The notes: a model not told the origin generated them from the letters alone. A stretch of DNA of 64,000 nucleotides from Trebonia sp963843745 (GCA_963843745.1 CAWJLP010000017.1:1-64000); one strand, 5' to 3'. Shown: positions 1 through 8,572, counted from the stretch's first letter. Translations and numbers: made by a program.

Positions 1-20
1 CGACAGAAAACAGGGACAAA
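1..20. repeat. Arm of a dispersed palindromic intergenic repeat
   Basis: Bases 3-20 (acagaaaacagggacaaa) match the right arm of the perfect palindrome at 40818-40863. The other arm would lie outside the window. As at 40.8 kb, a TGATAACAGCAAGAA motif lies close by (115-129). Between this arm and the PucR-fusion stop at 283 I see no convincing gene. Confidence 0.6.
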
Positions 21-114
21 TCCTCGGGCCGCGATGGGCTTACATGTCATTCCAGCCACGGCCAGTGCCCTCCGAGACCTGGCCGACCCCGGTTTGGGGA
101 GCTTCCTCGCGGCT

Positions 115-129
115 TGATAACAGCAAGAA
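115..129 (+). repeat. Dispersed motif TGATAACAGCAAGAA, copy 1
   Basis: First of five exact copies in the window, all on the + strand. It lies about 150 bases past the 3' end of the minus-strand adenylate kinase-PucR gene. It is followed by GC-rich sequence (cggcggaccgcgcg) that can fold. Read on the minus strand it is a GC-rich stretch followed by TTCTTGCTGTTATCA, which resembles a terminator tail, but the function is unknown. Confidence 0.7.
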
Positions 130-282
130 GCGGCGGACCGCGCGTCTGCCGCTGACAGCGCGATCGCCGTCAGCTAGAACGGAATCTCGCAGATCGCCGG
201 CGGCATCCAGCTGCGCAGCGCGGGAAAGGACGCGCGGGAGCTCCTGCACAGCGCCGCCTGACGGGGAGCGAACCGCCGGCAG

Positions 283-2214
283 TCACCCCGCATCCGAAGC
301 CGTCGCCGGCCCCAGCACGGACGAGCCGAGCCAGCGGCTTGCCCGCAGCGCGAGCTCTATGTCGCCGCGGTTGTCGCCCACCGGCCGGCCGATGCTCTCC
401 TGCGCCTTGCGGACCCGGTACTGGACCGTGTTCTTGTGCAGCATCAGCCGCTCCGCGGTCGTCTTGTAGCTGCCCCCGCTGTGCAGGAAGACCAGCAAGG
501 TCTCGCGCAGCCGAGCGTGATGCTCGTCGTCGGTAGCCAGGCCCGCCAGCGTGCTGAGTACCCAGGGCCGCAGCAGTTCCCTGGCCGTGAGCATCATCGC
601 CACGGGCGCGACCTGGCCGAACGTTACCGCACGCGGCGCCGGAGATCCTGCGGCGAGCGCGACCGCCTGGGCGGCGATGGCCTGCTGGTGGGTGACGCGG
701 AACCCCTTGGTGCCCTTCGCCGCGTCGCCGAAGGCGAAATGGATGTCGTCGTCCATCTCGGCCTTGTCCGCCGCGGCGGCGTCGAGGCCGTCCCGGCCCC
801 CCAGCGGCAGCCAGGCCCAGGCGCTCGATTCGTCGCGGGGCAGGAACAGCGGATCGCCATGGCAGGCCACTTGTCCGGCGACGTGGCTGACCGCGCGCTC
901 AAGGCGGGTGATCTCCTCCGTGGTGCCCGCCGCGTCGCCCGCCCAGCACACCACTCCCACGTGGTACTGGCGCAGCCGGTAGCCGAGGGTGACCTCCGCC
1001 GCGCTCACGTCGATCCGCTCGCCCGACAGCAGGTCGCGGATCCGGGCGGCCCGCGCGGCGCTGCGGTTCCGCAGCCAGATCTCTCTTTCCTGTCCGTAGG
1101 CCTCGACCATCTGCTCGGATATCTGGTCGATGTAACCGGCGACGACCCTGGACATGCTCAACGTGGCGGCGCTGACCATCTCGGCGTCCGCTGGGTGCAG
1201 AGCCAGTTCCTTGAGCACCCAGTCGGTGAAGCACGTGTGGCCCACCCGGTAGGCGCGCAGCAGCGCGGTCAGCGGCGTGCCGCGCTGCGCCAGCCGCCGC
1301 GCGTACTCCACGGCCGCGGCGGGGGCTGGCACCGCGCTCAGGTCGATCCTGTGCTGCATTATCTGCAGGCAGGTGTCCACGTTGCTGTCGACGCTGGAAG
1401 CGAGCAGGGCGAGCACCGGCTTGTCGTCGCGCAGCTGCGGGATCTCCCGGACGATCGTCTCGTAGACATCCTCGCGCACCACGGCGACTCGGCGGGTGAC
1501 TGCCGCCGCGACCTCGCTCATCAGTTCGGCGACCGCGGGGCGATCCATGTCCACCTGCGGATTCTCGCACACTCCGGCGAGGTTGCGAAGCGGCAGCGAC
1601 ACCGGCCGGCTCGCGGTCCGGCCGAGGCGGACTAACCCGCCGTGCGGGGCCAGCGAGAGTCCGGACAGCCGGTCCTGGATCTCGGCGGTGACGGCGTCGG
1701 GCGGCTGGTCGGCGTCCACCGTTAGCAGGATGCCCCTGTCCTGGTAGTAGGCGATGAGCGGGCCCGTCGTCTCGGTGAACACCTGGAGCCGGTGCCGGAT
1801 CACGTCCGCCGTGTCGTCGGCCCGTCCCTCCTGGCCGGCGCGGGCCAGCAGCCGCCGCGTGAGCACCGCCTCCGGCGCGGACAAGCAGACCACCGCCTGC
1901 AGCGTGACGTCAAGCCGGGCTCCGAGTTCCGCCGCGGCGGTGGCCTGGGCGAGGGTCCGCGGGAAGCCGTCCAGGATGTACCCGCCGCGGGCGGCCGCCT
2001 CGACCACCACCGGGATCAGCAGGCCGAACACGATCTGATCGGGGACGAGATCGCCCCGCGCCTGGCAGGCCGCGATCTCGCGGCCGCGCGCCGTGGCGGC
2101 CTGGGCTTCGGCCCGCAGCAGGTCACCGGCGGCGATGTGCCGCACGCCGAGCCAGGCCGCCAGCCGCTCGCCCTGGGTGCCCTTGCCCGCGCCGGGGGGA
2201 GCGAGCAGCAGCAT
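283..2214 (-). CDS. Adenylate kinase fused to a PucR/CdaR-type transcriptional regulator
   Basis: A 643-residue two-part protein. Residues 1-185 are a short-LID adenylate kinase: P-loop APPGAGKGTQ at the N terminus, GDLLR nucleotide-binding segment, DGFPRT signature near 83-88, and LID/arginine motifs GRADDT and IRHRL. All key catalytic residues appear present. Residues ~230-375 resemble an RsbRD N-terminal domain and ~390-545 a GGDEF-like CdaR domain. Residues ~568-620 are the C-terminal PucR helix-turn-helix (LHKNTVQYRVRKA). The start at 2214 is chosen because the kinase fold begins there and lies two bases after the acyl-CoA synthetase stop, implying translational coupling; 30 codons of open frame upstream look non-coding. 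Adenylate kinase turns AMP plus ATP into two ADP, and the neighbouring acyl-CoA synthetase makes AMP. That the kinase domain senses AMP for the regulator is inference. Domain calls are confident; a regulatory target in the PHA cluster is a guess. Confidence 0.85.
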   Translation of the reverse strand: MLLLAPPGAGKGTQGERLAAWLGVRHIAAGDLLRAEAQAATARGREIAACQARGDLVPDQIVFGLLIPVVVEAAARGGYILDGFPRTLAQATAAAELGARLDVTLQAVVCLSAPEAVLTRRLLARAGQEGRADDTADVIRHRLQVFTETTGPLIAYYQDRGILLTVDADQPPDAVTAEIQDRLSGLSLAPHGGLVRLGRTASRPVSLPLRNLAGVCENPQVDMDRPAVAELMSEVAAAVTRRVAVVREDVYETIVREIPQLRDDKPVLALLASSVDSNVDTCLQIMQHRIDLSAVPAPAAAVEYARRLAQRGTPLTALLRAYRVGHTCFTDWVLKELALHPADAEMVSAATLSMSRVVAGYIDQISEQMVEAYGQEREIWLRNRSAARAARIRDLLSGERIDVSAAEVTLGYRLRQYHVGVVCWAGDAAGTTEEITRLERAVSHVAGQVACHGDPLFLPRDESSAWAWLPLGGRDGLDAAAADKAEMDDDIHFAFGDAAKGTKGFRVTHQQAIAAQAVALAAGSPAPRAVTFGQVAPVAMMLTARELLRPWVLSTLAGLATDDEHHARLRETLLVFLHSGGSYKTTAERLMLHKNTVQYRVRKAQESIGRPVGDNRGDIELALRASRWLGSSVLGPATASDAG

Positions 2215-2216
2215 CC

Positions 2217-3722
2217 TCACCGCGCGGTCAGCCCGTCCGGGGGAACGATCTCCCGCTTGACGATCTTGCCGGTCGGGCCCTTCGGCAGCGCGTCGACGAT
2301 CCACACATGACGCGGGTACTTGTAGGCCGCCACCTGGCCCTTGACGTAGTCGCGCAGCTCCTCAGGGGTGACGGCGGCCCCGGGCTTGAGTGCCACCGCG
2401 GCGCCGACTTCCTCGCCAAGGGACGGGTGCGGCAAGCCGATCACGGCGGCCTCGGCGACCGCTGGGTGCTCGTAGAGCACTTCCTCGATCTCCCGCGGGT
2501 AGACGTTGTAGCCGCCGCGGATGACCAGGTCCTTCTTCCTGTCCACGATGAAGAAGTAGCCGTCCTCGTCGACGCGGGCCAGGTCTCCGGTGCGGAACCA
2601 GCCGTCGCTGATCGCCTCGGCGGTGGCCTCAGGGCGTTGCCAGTAGCCCTTCATCACGTTCGGCCCGCTGATGATGATCTCGCCCACCTCGCCCCGCGGG
2701 ACCTCGTGGCCGGACCCGTCGACGGCCCGCATCTGCACGTCGCGGATGGGCGTGCCGATGGAGCCGGGCTTGCGCTCACGGTGGGGGTGGTTGAACGAGG
2801 CGACCGGCGAGGTTTCCGACAGGCCGTATCCCTCGAGCACCGGGACGCCGAACGCCTCCTCGAACCCGCGCAGCACCTCGACCGGCAGCGCGGCGCCGCC
2901 GGAGATGCATATCCGCAGCGAGGAGGTGTCGTAGTCCGCGCGGTCAGGCGCGTGCAGCAGCGCCACGTACATGGTCGGCACGCCTTCGAAGACGGTGACC
3001 CGATGGCCGGCGATGATCCGCAGGGCGTGCCCGGCGTCGAACCGCGGCAGCAGGGTCAGGCACGCGCCCGCCGCCACCGCTACGTTGAGCGCGACGGTCT
3101 GCCCGAACACGTGGAACAGCGGAAGCCCGCCGAATAGGACGTCGTCCGGTCCCGCGCGGACGATGTCCGCGCGGGACACCTCGGTGTTACTGGTGAGGTT
3201 GCCGTGGGTGAGCTCGGCACCTTTCGGCCGCCCCGTCGTACCGGATGTGTAGAGGATCACCGCGGTGTCCTCGTCGTCGGCGTCCGCCACCTCATGTTCT
3301 GGCGCCGCCGAGGCCAGCAGGTCGGGGAAGCTGCCCGAGTCCACGACGATGGGCTCCGCGCCGGCCTGCCCGGCGCCGTCGCGTGCCTCGTCAGCGAACG
3401 TGTGCCAGGCGAAGACCAGCCCGGCCCTGGAGTCGCCGAGGTAGTAAGCCACCTCCCGCGCCTTGAGCAGCGGGTTCATCGGGACGACGACGCCGCCGGC
3501 GCGGAGCACGCCGTAGTACGCGACGGGGACCTCGGCAACGTTGGGCATCATCAGCCCTACCCGGTCGCCCGGTTTGAGGCCGCGCTCGTGCAGCAGCCCG
3601 GCGACCCGCGCGCTCGCCTCGTCCAGTTCCCGGTACGTCAGCGCGGCGTCGTCCACCCGGACGGCCACCCGGTCGGCGTAGGCGCGCGTGGTGTTCGTGA
3701 GATTCGATGCGAGGTTCGTCAC
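2217..3722 (-). CDS. Long-chain fatty-acid--CoA ligase (AMP-binding family)
   Basis: A 501-residue acyl-CoA synthetase of the ANL superfamily, normal in length. It carries the P-loop-like YTSGTTGRPKG at ~160, GYGLSE at ~300, the hinge-region segment YFFIVDRKKDLVIRGG followed by YNVYPREIEE, and the C-terminal catalytic lysine motif PKGPTGKIVKR. It activates a fatty or hydroxy-fatty acid with ATP to the acyl-CoA, releasing AMP and pyrophosphate. In this cluster it probably recaptures acids released from storage polyester by the depolymerase, or primes external fatty acids. It sits between the acyl-CoA dehydrogenase (33 bases upstream) and the adenylate kinase fusion (2 bases downstream). Chain-length preference cannot be read from sequence. 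Confidence 0.93.
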   Translation of the reverse strand: MTNLASNLTNTTRAYADRVAVRVDDAALTYRELDEASARVAGLLHERGLKPGDRVGLMMPNVAEVPVAYYGVLRAGGVVVPMNPLLKAREVAYYLGDSRAGLVFAWHTFADEARDGAGQAGAEPIVVDSGSFPDLLASAAPEHEVADADDEDTAVILYTSGTTGRPKGAELTHGNLTSNTEVSRADIVRAGPDDVLFGGLPLFHVFGQTVALNVAVAAGACLTLLPRFDAGHALRIIAGHRVTVFEGVPTMYVALLHAPDRADYDTSSLRICISGGAALPVEVLRGFEEAFGVPVLEGYGLSETSPVASFNHPHRERKPGSIGTPIRDVQMRAVDGSGHEVPRGEVGEIIISGPNVMKGYWQRPEATAEAISDGWFRTGDLARVDEDGYFFIVDRKKDLVIRGGYNVYPREIEEVLYEHPAVAEAAVIGLPHPSLGEEVGAAVALKPGAAVTPEELRDYVKGQVAAYKYPRHVWIVDALPKGPTGKIVKREIVPPDGLTAR

Positions 3723-3755
3723 GGTCCTGTCTCCTTCCAGTGCGCGGCGAGGTGG

Positions 3756-4949
3756 TTAGGTGAAGGCCCCGATGCCGGTGATGGCGCGGCCGACGATGAG
3801 CGTCTGCATCGTCTCGGTGCCCTCGAAGGTGTGAATGGCCTCCAGGTCCACCATGTGCCGCATGACCTGGTAGTCCAGCAGGATGCCGTTGCCGCCGAGC
3901 ATGTCGCGGGCGTCGGCCGCTATCGCGCGCGCCTTGCGGGTGTTGTGCATCTTGGCCAGCCCCGCCACGGTGGGCGTCAGCCGGCCTCGGCCAGCCGCCC
4001 GATCTGCATGCAGTAGAGCTGCATGGCGGTCAGGTCCGCCAGCATCGACACCAGCCGCTGCTGGATGATCTGGAAGCTGGCCAGCGGCTCGCCGAACTGC
4101 CGCCGCTGCAGCGCGTACCGCAGCGCGGTCTCGTAGGCGGCGGTGGCGTGGCCGAGTGCCGCCCAGGCGCAGGTGCTCCGGGTGGTAGCCAGGACCCGGC
4201 TGGTGTCCTTGAACGACCGCGCCCCCGGCAGCCGGTTGGCGGCCGGCGACCCGCACATTGTCCAGCGTGATGTCGGCCTGCCACACCGAGCGCAGCGACA
4301 CCTTCCCCTCGATCACCCGCGCCTGGAACCCGGCTGCTCCCTTCTCCACCACGAAGGCGCCGACCTGGCCGTCTTCCGTGTCGCGGGCCCACACGACAAC
4401 AAGGTCGGCCACGGTGCCCAGGCCGATCCACCGCTTCCTGCCGTTCAGCACCCATCCGTCCCCGTCGGGGCGGGCCGAGGTTTCCAGCGCGACCGAATCC
4501 GATCCGTGGTCAGGCTCGGTCAGCGCGAAGGCGCCCAGCTTGTCCATCCGCGCCATGCCGGGCAGCCACCGCGCCTTCTGTTCCTCCGAGCCGCACATCG
4601 CGATCGACTGCATGGCCAGGCCCGCGTGCACGCCGAGGACCACGCCGAGGCTGCCGTCCCCGCGGTGCAGCTCCATGGTCACCAGCCCGCACGCCAGCGG
4701 GCTCATCCCCGCGCACTCGTATCCCTTGATGTCCTCGCCGACAACGCCGAGTTCGGGCAGCCTGCGGACGAGCTGCCACGGGATCTCGGCCCGTTCCCAG
4801 TACGGTCCGATGACCGGCACGACCTCCTCGTCGACGAACCGCCGGACGGCGGCGAAGTGCGCCCATTGCTCGTCGGTGAACTGCTCCCGGACGGAAAAGA
4901 AGTCCGTGCCGAGGGATTCCCCCAGCTGCGTGCTCGCGACCTGCGTCAT
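3756..4949 (-). CDS. Acyl-CoA dehydrogenase, glutaryl-CoA dehydrogenase-like, with two compensating frameshifts
   Basis: The N-terminal ~230 residues are a good FAD-dependent acyl-CoA dehydrogenase (ALTEPDHGSDS flavin-binding motif, NGRKRWIGLGT). The last ~75 residues (HNTRKARAIAADARDMLGG, then HTFEGTETMQTLIVGRAITG, with the catalytic-Glu region) are also normal. Between them, at roughly 3980-4245, the annotated frame is Arg/Pro/Ala-rich nonsense. The expected family sequence (RLPGARSFKDTSRVL, then ALQRRQFGEPLASFQIIQQR) lies in another minus-strand frame. One indel near 4236-4250 and a compensating one near 3975-3988 explain this. The start overlaps the depolymerase stop (ATGA), so the gene is in the operon. 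As written the protein would lack part of its helical domain and probably be inactive. Sequencing or assembly error is equally possible. Confidence 0.8.
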   Translation of the reverse strand: MTQVASTQLGESLGTDFFSVREQFTDEQWAHFAAVRRFVDEEVVPVIGPYWERAEIPWQLVRRLPELGVVGEDIKGYECAGMSPLACGLVTMELHRGDGSLGVVLGVHAGLAMQSIAMCGSEEQKARWLPGMARMDKLGAFALTEPDHGSDSVALETSARPDGDGWVLNGRKRWIGLGTVADLVVVWARDTEDGQVGAFVVEKGAAGFQARVIEGKVSLRSVWQADITLDNVRVAGRQPAAGGAVVQGHQPGPGYHPEHLRLGGTRPRHRRLRDRAAVRAAAAAVRRAAGQLPDHPAAAGVDAGGPDRHAALLHADRAAGRGRLTPTVAGLAKMHNTRKARAIAADARDMLGGNGILLDYQVMRHMVDLEAIHTFEGTETMQTLIVGRAITGIGAFT

Positions 4950-5830
4950 TCCCGGCTCCCCTCGCCGTTGAGGTCAGCATCGAGGAACGCCTCCACGGCT
5001 TGCGCCAGGCGCTTCGCGTCCGCGGCCAGCTCGAGGTGACCGCCCTGATAGATGTGCAGCTGGCTGCCAGGTATCAGCCCGTGCATGATCCGCGCGTTGA
5101 CCAGCGGGATGATCGGATCGTCATCGCCGGCCAGGATCAGGGTGGGCGGCCGCAGCCTTGGCAGCAGCGGGAGGCTGGTCCAGCCGAGGGCAGCCATCAG
5201 CTGGTAGTAGTAGCCCCTGGCCGGGCCGAGGCGCGTCGTCGCGTGCAGCAGCTCACGGGCCAGGGCCGGGTCTTCCCGCGCGCTGCCCCCGTACAGTTCG
5301 GCGGCGACGCGGGCCGAGTACGCCGGGTCGCGGTGCCGCCGCGGCGTGAGCAAGTGCCGCAGGACACGCGGGTGCCCGGGCACCATGAGCGCGCCGGGAC
5401 CGGTCGCCACGAGCACCAGGCGGCGCACCCGGTCCGGGCGGCTCAGCGCGAACTGCTGCGCGAGTGCGCCTCCCCAGGAGATGCCCAGCACGTCGGCCCG
5501 CTCATGGCCGAGCTGGTCGAGCAGCCCCGCCAGCAACGGCCCGGTGGTGAGCAGGTGATACGGAACCACCGGGGCCGGCGACCCGCCGACGCCAGGCATG
5601 TCGAACCTGATGACTCCGCGCCGCGGATCGAGCGCGTCGACGAACGGCTGGAGCAATTCAAGGCTCACGCCGATGCCGTTGCACAGCAGCAGCGGCGGCC
5701 AGTCAGGATCGCCGTCCCGCACCGCGACCCGCAGGACGCGGCCGCGGACGGTCAGCGTCCGCAGGCGTTCCCCGCCGCCGGCCTGCCACGGCGGGGCGAC
5801 GGGCCCGGGCGGCCGTTGGTCAGCGGTCAT
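4946..5830 (-). CDS. phaZ: Intracellular poly(3-hydroxyalkanoate) depolymerase (alpha/beta hydrolase)
   Basis: A 294-residue alpha/beta hydrolase closely resembling the medium-chain PHA depolymerases of pseudomonads. It shares LLLCNGIGVSLELL, FDMPGVGGS, the nucleophile elbow GISWGGALAQQF (Ser118), LILAGDDDPIIPL (acid Asp near 236-238) and GGHLEL (His265). It cleaves stored polyester to hydroxy acids at the granule surface. The start at 5830 is chosen because homology begins there; the frame stays open another 61 codons upstream, inside phaC. It overlaps the 3' end of phaC by 11 bases and the dehydrogenase start by 4, so synthesis, degradation and oxidation are co-transcribed. No signal peptide, consistent with an intracellular enzyme. 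Confidence 0.88.
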   Translation of the reverse strand: MTADQRPPGPVAPPWQAGGGERLRTLTVRGRVLRVAVRDGDPDWPPLLLCNGIGVSLELLQPFVDALDPRRGVIRFDMPGVGGSPAPVVPYHLLTTGPLLAGLLDQLGHERADVLGISWGGALAQQFALSRPDRVRRLVLVATGPGALMVPGHPRVLRHLLTPRRHRDPAYSARVAAELYGGSAREDPALARELLHATTRLGPARGYYYQLMAALGWTSLPLLPRLRPPTLILAGDDDPIIPLVNARIMHGLIPGSQLHIYQGGHLELAADAKRLAQAVEAFLDADLNGEGSRE

Positions 5831-7523
5831 GGACGTACGTTCCCGGCGCGTCGCATAGCGATGCCAGGCGGCCGCCGCCCAGCTCATCAGGAGCAGCGGT
5901 CTCCTCGCCGCAGCGCTCGGCCAGCCAGCCCGCGTAGTCTGGCCACCACGATCCGTGGTAGCTCTCCGCGTGCTGTAGCCACTCCCGCGGGTCTGCCGGA
6001 CAGTCCTTCGCAATCTGGTACCTGGCCTTCTCGTTTCCCGGCGGGTTCACCATCGCGGCGATGTGCCCGCTCGTCGACAGCACGAACCGCTTGCTGCCGC
6101 CCAGCAGCTGCGTGGACCGGTAGCAGCTCTCCCAGGGACAGATATGGTCGGTGATCCCGGCGACCAGGTAACTGTCCCTGTCGACGAGCGACAAGTCAAC
6201 CGGCGAGCCGAGCATCGTCACGCCCCCGGGCCGCGCCAGCCCGTTCGTCACGCCGAGCCGGAGGAAGTCCCGGTGCAGGGCCGCGGTCATCCTGGTGGTG
6301 TCCGCATTCCAGAACAGGATGTCGAACGGCGGCGGCTCGCGTCCCAGCAGGTAATTGTTGACCCAGTAGTTCCAGATCAGGTCGTTGGGCCGCAGCCAGG
6401 CGAATACCTCGGCCAGCGCCCGCCCGTCGAGATACCCGCGGGCCTTGGACGCGGCGGCGGCCAGCCGCGCGGACCGCTCGTCGAGGACGGCGCTGGCCAG
6501 ACCGGCCCGCGCCTGGTCCAGCACCGTGACCATGAGCGTCAGGGCGGCGATCTTGTCCTGCTCGCCGGCGAGCGCCAGGTGCGCGGCCACCATCGCGGCG
6601 ATGATGCCGCCCGAGCACACCCCCATGACCGCGGTCCGCTCGCTGCCCGTGATCCGCGCGGCGGCGTCCATGGCGTCGAGGACGGCCTGCCCGTAGGTGT
6701 CGAAGTCCCAGGCCGCGTACCTGGCGTCCGGGTTGCGCCAGGAGATCATGAAGACCTGCTGTCCCTGGCCGACCAGGTACTCGGCCATGCTCCGTCCTGG
6801 CGCCAGGTCGATCACGTAGAACTTGTTGATCGTCGGCGGGACGATCAACAGCGGAACCTGCCTGACCGTGCTCGTGACCGGCCGGTACTGGATCAGCTCG
6901 AACACCGGGGTCCGCAGGACCACCGCCCCCGGCGTGACCGCGAGGTCCGCGCCGACCTCGAACGCGTCCGGCTGCACCATGGACGGCACCCGGGGCGGGG
7001 CGGCCATGTCGGCGACGAAGTGCCGCAGGCCGGCCACGGCGCTGCCGCCTCCGGTGTCGATGACCGCTTTGACCGCCGCCGGGTTGAGCACCGGGCTGTT
7101 GCTTGGCGCCAGCGCGTCCACCAGGTTGGTGAGCGCGAAACCAACCCGTTCCGAGTCGGCCCAGTCCAGTTCCGCGCCGGCGACGAGACCCTCCGTTGCC
7201 TGGGCAGCGGCCAGGTACGTCTGCAGCACGCGGCGCAGCAACGGGTTGCCCTGCCAGGCCGGATCCGTGAACCGCCGGTCTCGCCGGGACGGCTGTATCT
7301 CGGAGCTGCCCACCGCGATGCGTGCCATCTCGCCGAGCAGTTGCCGGCCCTGACTCGCCACGAGAGACGGGCGCACGGCCAGCGCCCCTGCCAGCCGCAG
7401 GCCAGAGCCGCCCGGGTTCATCCGGCGGAACGCGCCAAGGGCCGCGTCGGTGAGCAGCAGGTCGAGCGGAGCTGTCACAGCATCGGCCGCGGCCGCCGCC
7501 AAGCTATCGGTGTGGGTACTCAT
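5820..7523 (-). CDS. phaC: Poly(3-hydroxyalkanoate) synthase
   Basis: A 567-residue PHA polymerase. The lipase-like box GVCSGG carries the catalytic Cys303; Asp459 (GITDHICPW) and His487 (SGHIAAMVNPP) complete the triad. PTINKFYVIDL and the SWRNPD motif are typical of the family. It polymerises hydroxyacyl-CoA into storage polyester at granules. Length and motifs point to a class I/II single-subunit enzyme rather than PhaC-PhaE/R types; no partner subunit is seen. Start at 7523 (ATG with AGGTAATC ahead) rather than the longer open frame reaching 7730, whose extra residues are Arg/Gly-rich and shadow-like. It follows the XRE regulator after a 193-base gap and overlaps phaZ. Confidence 0.93.
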   Translation of the reverse strand: MSTHTDSLAAAAADAVTAPLDLLLTDAALGAFRRMNPGGSGLRLAGALAVRPSLVASQGRQLLGEMARIAVGSSEIQPSRRDRRFTDPAWQGNPLLRRVLQTYLAAAQATEGLVAGAELDWADSERVGFALTNLVDALAPSNSPVLNPAAVKAVIDTGGGSAVAGLRHFVADMAAPPRVPSMVQPDAFEVGADLAVTPGAVVLRTPVFELIQYRPVTSTVRQVPLLIVPPTINKFYVIDLAPGRSMAEYLVGQGQQVFMISWRNPDARYAAWDFDTYGQAVLDAMDAAARITGSERTAVMGVCSGGIIAAMVAAHLALAGEQDKIAALTLMVTVLDQARAGLASAVLDERSARLAAAASKARGYLDGRALAEVFAWLRPNDLIWNYWVNNYLLGREPPPFDILFWNADTTRMTAALHRDFLRLGVTNGLARPGGVTMLGSPVDLSLVDRDSYLVAGITDHICPWESCYRSTQLLGGSKRFVLSTSGHIAAMVNPPGNEKARYQIAKDCPADPREWLQHAESYHGSWWPDYAGWLAERCGEETAAPDELGGGRLASLCDAPGTYVHDR

Positions 7524-7716
7524 GATTACCTGATTTCCGCTTGCGGCCGAGGCTAAGCCGCCCACCGGCCGCCGGCATTGGCCGGATAGCACGAAACGCG
7601 TGCCGCGCGGTGTCTCCCGGGCACATCCGCGGTCCCGGGCGGCGCGGCTGCCCAGGCTCATGCCGACGGCGAACCAGCCCCTGGTCCGCAGGACCGCCGG
7701 CCACCCGGCGCCACCG

Positions 7717-8115
7717 TCAGGACTGACCAACCATGCTGCGGTACACCGCGAGCAGCGCTGCTTTCTGCTCGTCGCTCAGGCGCTCGTCTGCCCCGATCAC
7801 GTCCTCGGTCCGTGCCTTGCCCCTTTCGCCGGCGTCCGCCCGGCCCGCCTCGTCGGCGTCCGGGGCCGCACCGGTCACGGCATCGATCAGGCCGGCCTGC
7901 GCGAGGAGCGTCTCGGCGGAGAGATTAAGCGCATCGGAGATCGCCTTGAGCACGCGCACCGACGGCTGGTGCAGACCTCGCTCGACCTGGCTGAGGTACG
8001 GGTTCGACAGGCTGGTCAGCTCGGCGAGCTGGCGGAGCGAAAGGTTGGCCGTCTTGCGCTGGGTGCGGATGAAGGCACCGAGTGCCTCCCGCTGGGCTTG
8101 CCACGGGTCCGTCAC
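7717..8115 (-). CDS. XRE-family transcriptional regulator of the PHA cluster
   Basis: 132 residues with a GTG start, preceded by a strong GAGGAGGT ribosome-binding site six bases away. Residues ~8-65 form a lambda-repressor-type helix-turn-helix (LRQLAELTSLSNPYLSQVE, RGLHQPSVRVLKAISDALN). The C-terminal part is Asp/Ala-rich and acidic, ending in a short helix. It lies between the phasin-like gene and phaC, so it probably controls granule genes, perhaps by binding the tandem repeats at 8541-8572. That link is inferred from position only. Confidence 0.82.
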   Translation of the reverse strand: MTDPWQAQREALGAFIRTQRKTANLSLRQLAELTSLSNPYLSQVERGLHQPSVRVLKAISDALNLSAETLLAQAGLIDAVTGAAPDADEAGRADAGERGKARTEDVIGADERLSDEQKAALLAVYRSMVGQS

Positions 8116-8143
8116 GGTTACCTCCTCGCCTATCGCGAATCAT

Positions 8144-8182
8144 AGTACGCGGCGGCACCGGAACCAGGTGCCGCCGCGTACT
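8144..8182 (-). terminator. Perfect 16-bp stem-loop between phasin and regulator genes
   Basis: Arms agtacgcggcggcacc (8144-8159) and ggtgccgccgcgtact (8167-8182) are exact inverted complements around a 7-base loop. The structure starts 12 bases past the phasin stop. It lacks a T-run, so it may attenuate read-through or protect the phasin mRNA 3' end, letting the granule protein be made in excess over the downstream enzymes. That role is inferred. Confidence 0.7.
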
Positions 8183-8194
8183 GGTGGGGATGCC

Positions 8195-8506
8195 TCACTC
8201 GGAGGCTGGGTCCTGCCCCTCACGCGTGCCGTTGCCCGCCATCAGCGGTGCCGTCGCCTTCACCAGTTCTTCGGCGAACTGGCGCTGGTTGGAGAGCAGC
8301 TTCTCGGCGAGGTCGTACGCGCTGGTCACGACGTTCTCCGGCTTGGGCAGCCTCGCGACGAGCGGAACCTGGGCGAATGGCACCTTCGGCGTCACGGCCC
8401 TGACGGTGGCGACCCAGGTCTTGACCGCCTCAACGACGGTCTCCTGGCTCGTGCGGATCGTGTCAAGGAACTCTGCCTGCAGGTCCCGGGTGGAATAGCC
8501 AGCCAT
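8195..8506 (-). CDS. Phasin-like granule-associated protein
   Basis: A 103-residue, helix-rich protein without transmembrane segments, with amphipathic stretches such as EFLDTIRTSQETVVEAVKTW and SAYDLAEKLLSNQRQFAEEL. Size, composition and position at the head of a phaC-phaZ cluster fit small actinobacterial phasins, which coat polyester granules and limit their size. No motif proves the function. The preceding 16-base tandem repeats and its own terminator-like hairpin suggest it is the most strongly expressed gene of the cluster. Confidence 0.7.
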   Translation of the reverse strand: MAGYSTRDLQAEFLDTIRTSQETVVEAVKTWVATVRAVTPKVPFAQVPLVARLPKPENVVTSAYDLAEKLLSNQRQFAEELVKATAPLMAGNGTREGQDPASE

Positions 8507-8540
8507 AGTCTCTACCTTCCTGTGCGGTGGCGCTGTTCTT

Positions 8541-8572
8541 GCTAACTATATCAAGCGCTAACTATCCCAAGC
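8541..8572 (-). promoter_or_regulatory. Two abutting 16-bp direct repeats upstream of the phasin gene
   Basis: GCTAACTATATCAAGC (8541-8556) is followed without spacer by GCTAACTATCCCAAGC (8557-8572), differing at two positions. They sit 35-66 bases before the phasin start and are AT-rich against the local background. The arrangement suggests an operator bound by a dimer on successive helical faces, possibly overlapping the promoter. The XRE regulator encoded next door is the obvious candidate. Confidence 0.55.

Noticed and set aside
40..249. 69-codon minus-strand open frame at the left edge
   Set aside because: Arg/Ser-rich, no ribosome-binding site, and it runs through the TGATAACAGCAAGAA repeat; typical of chance frames in high-GC DNA.
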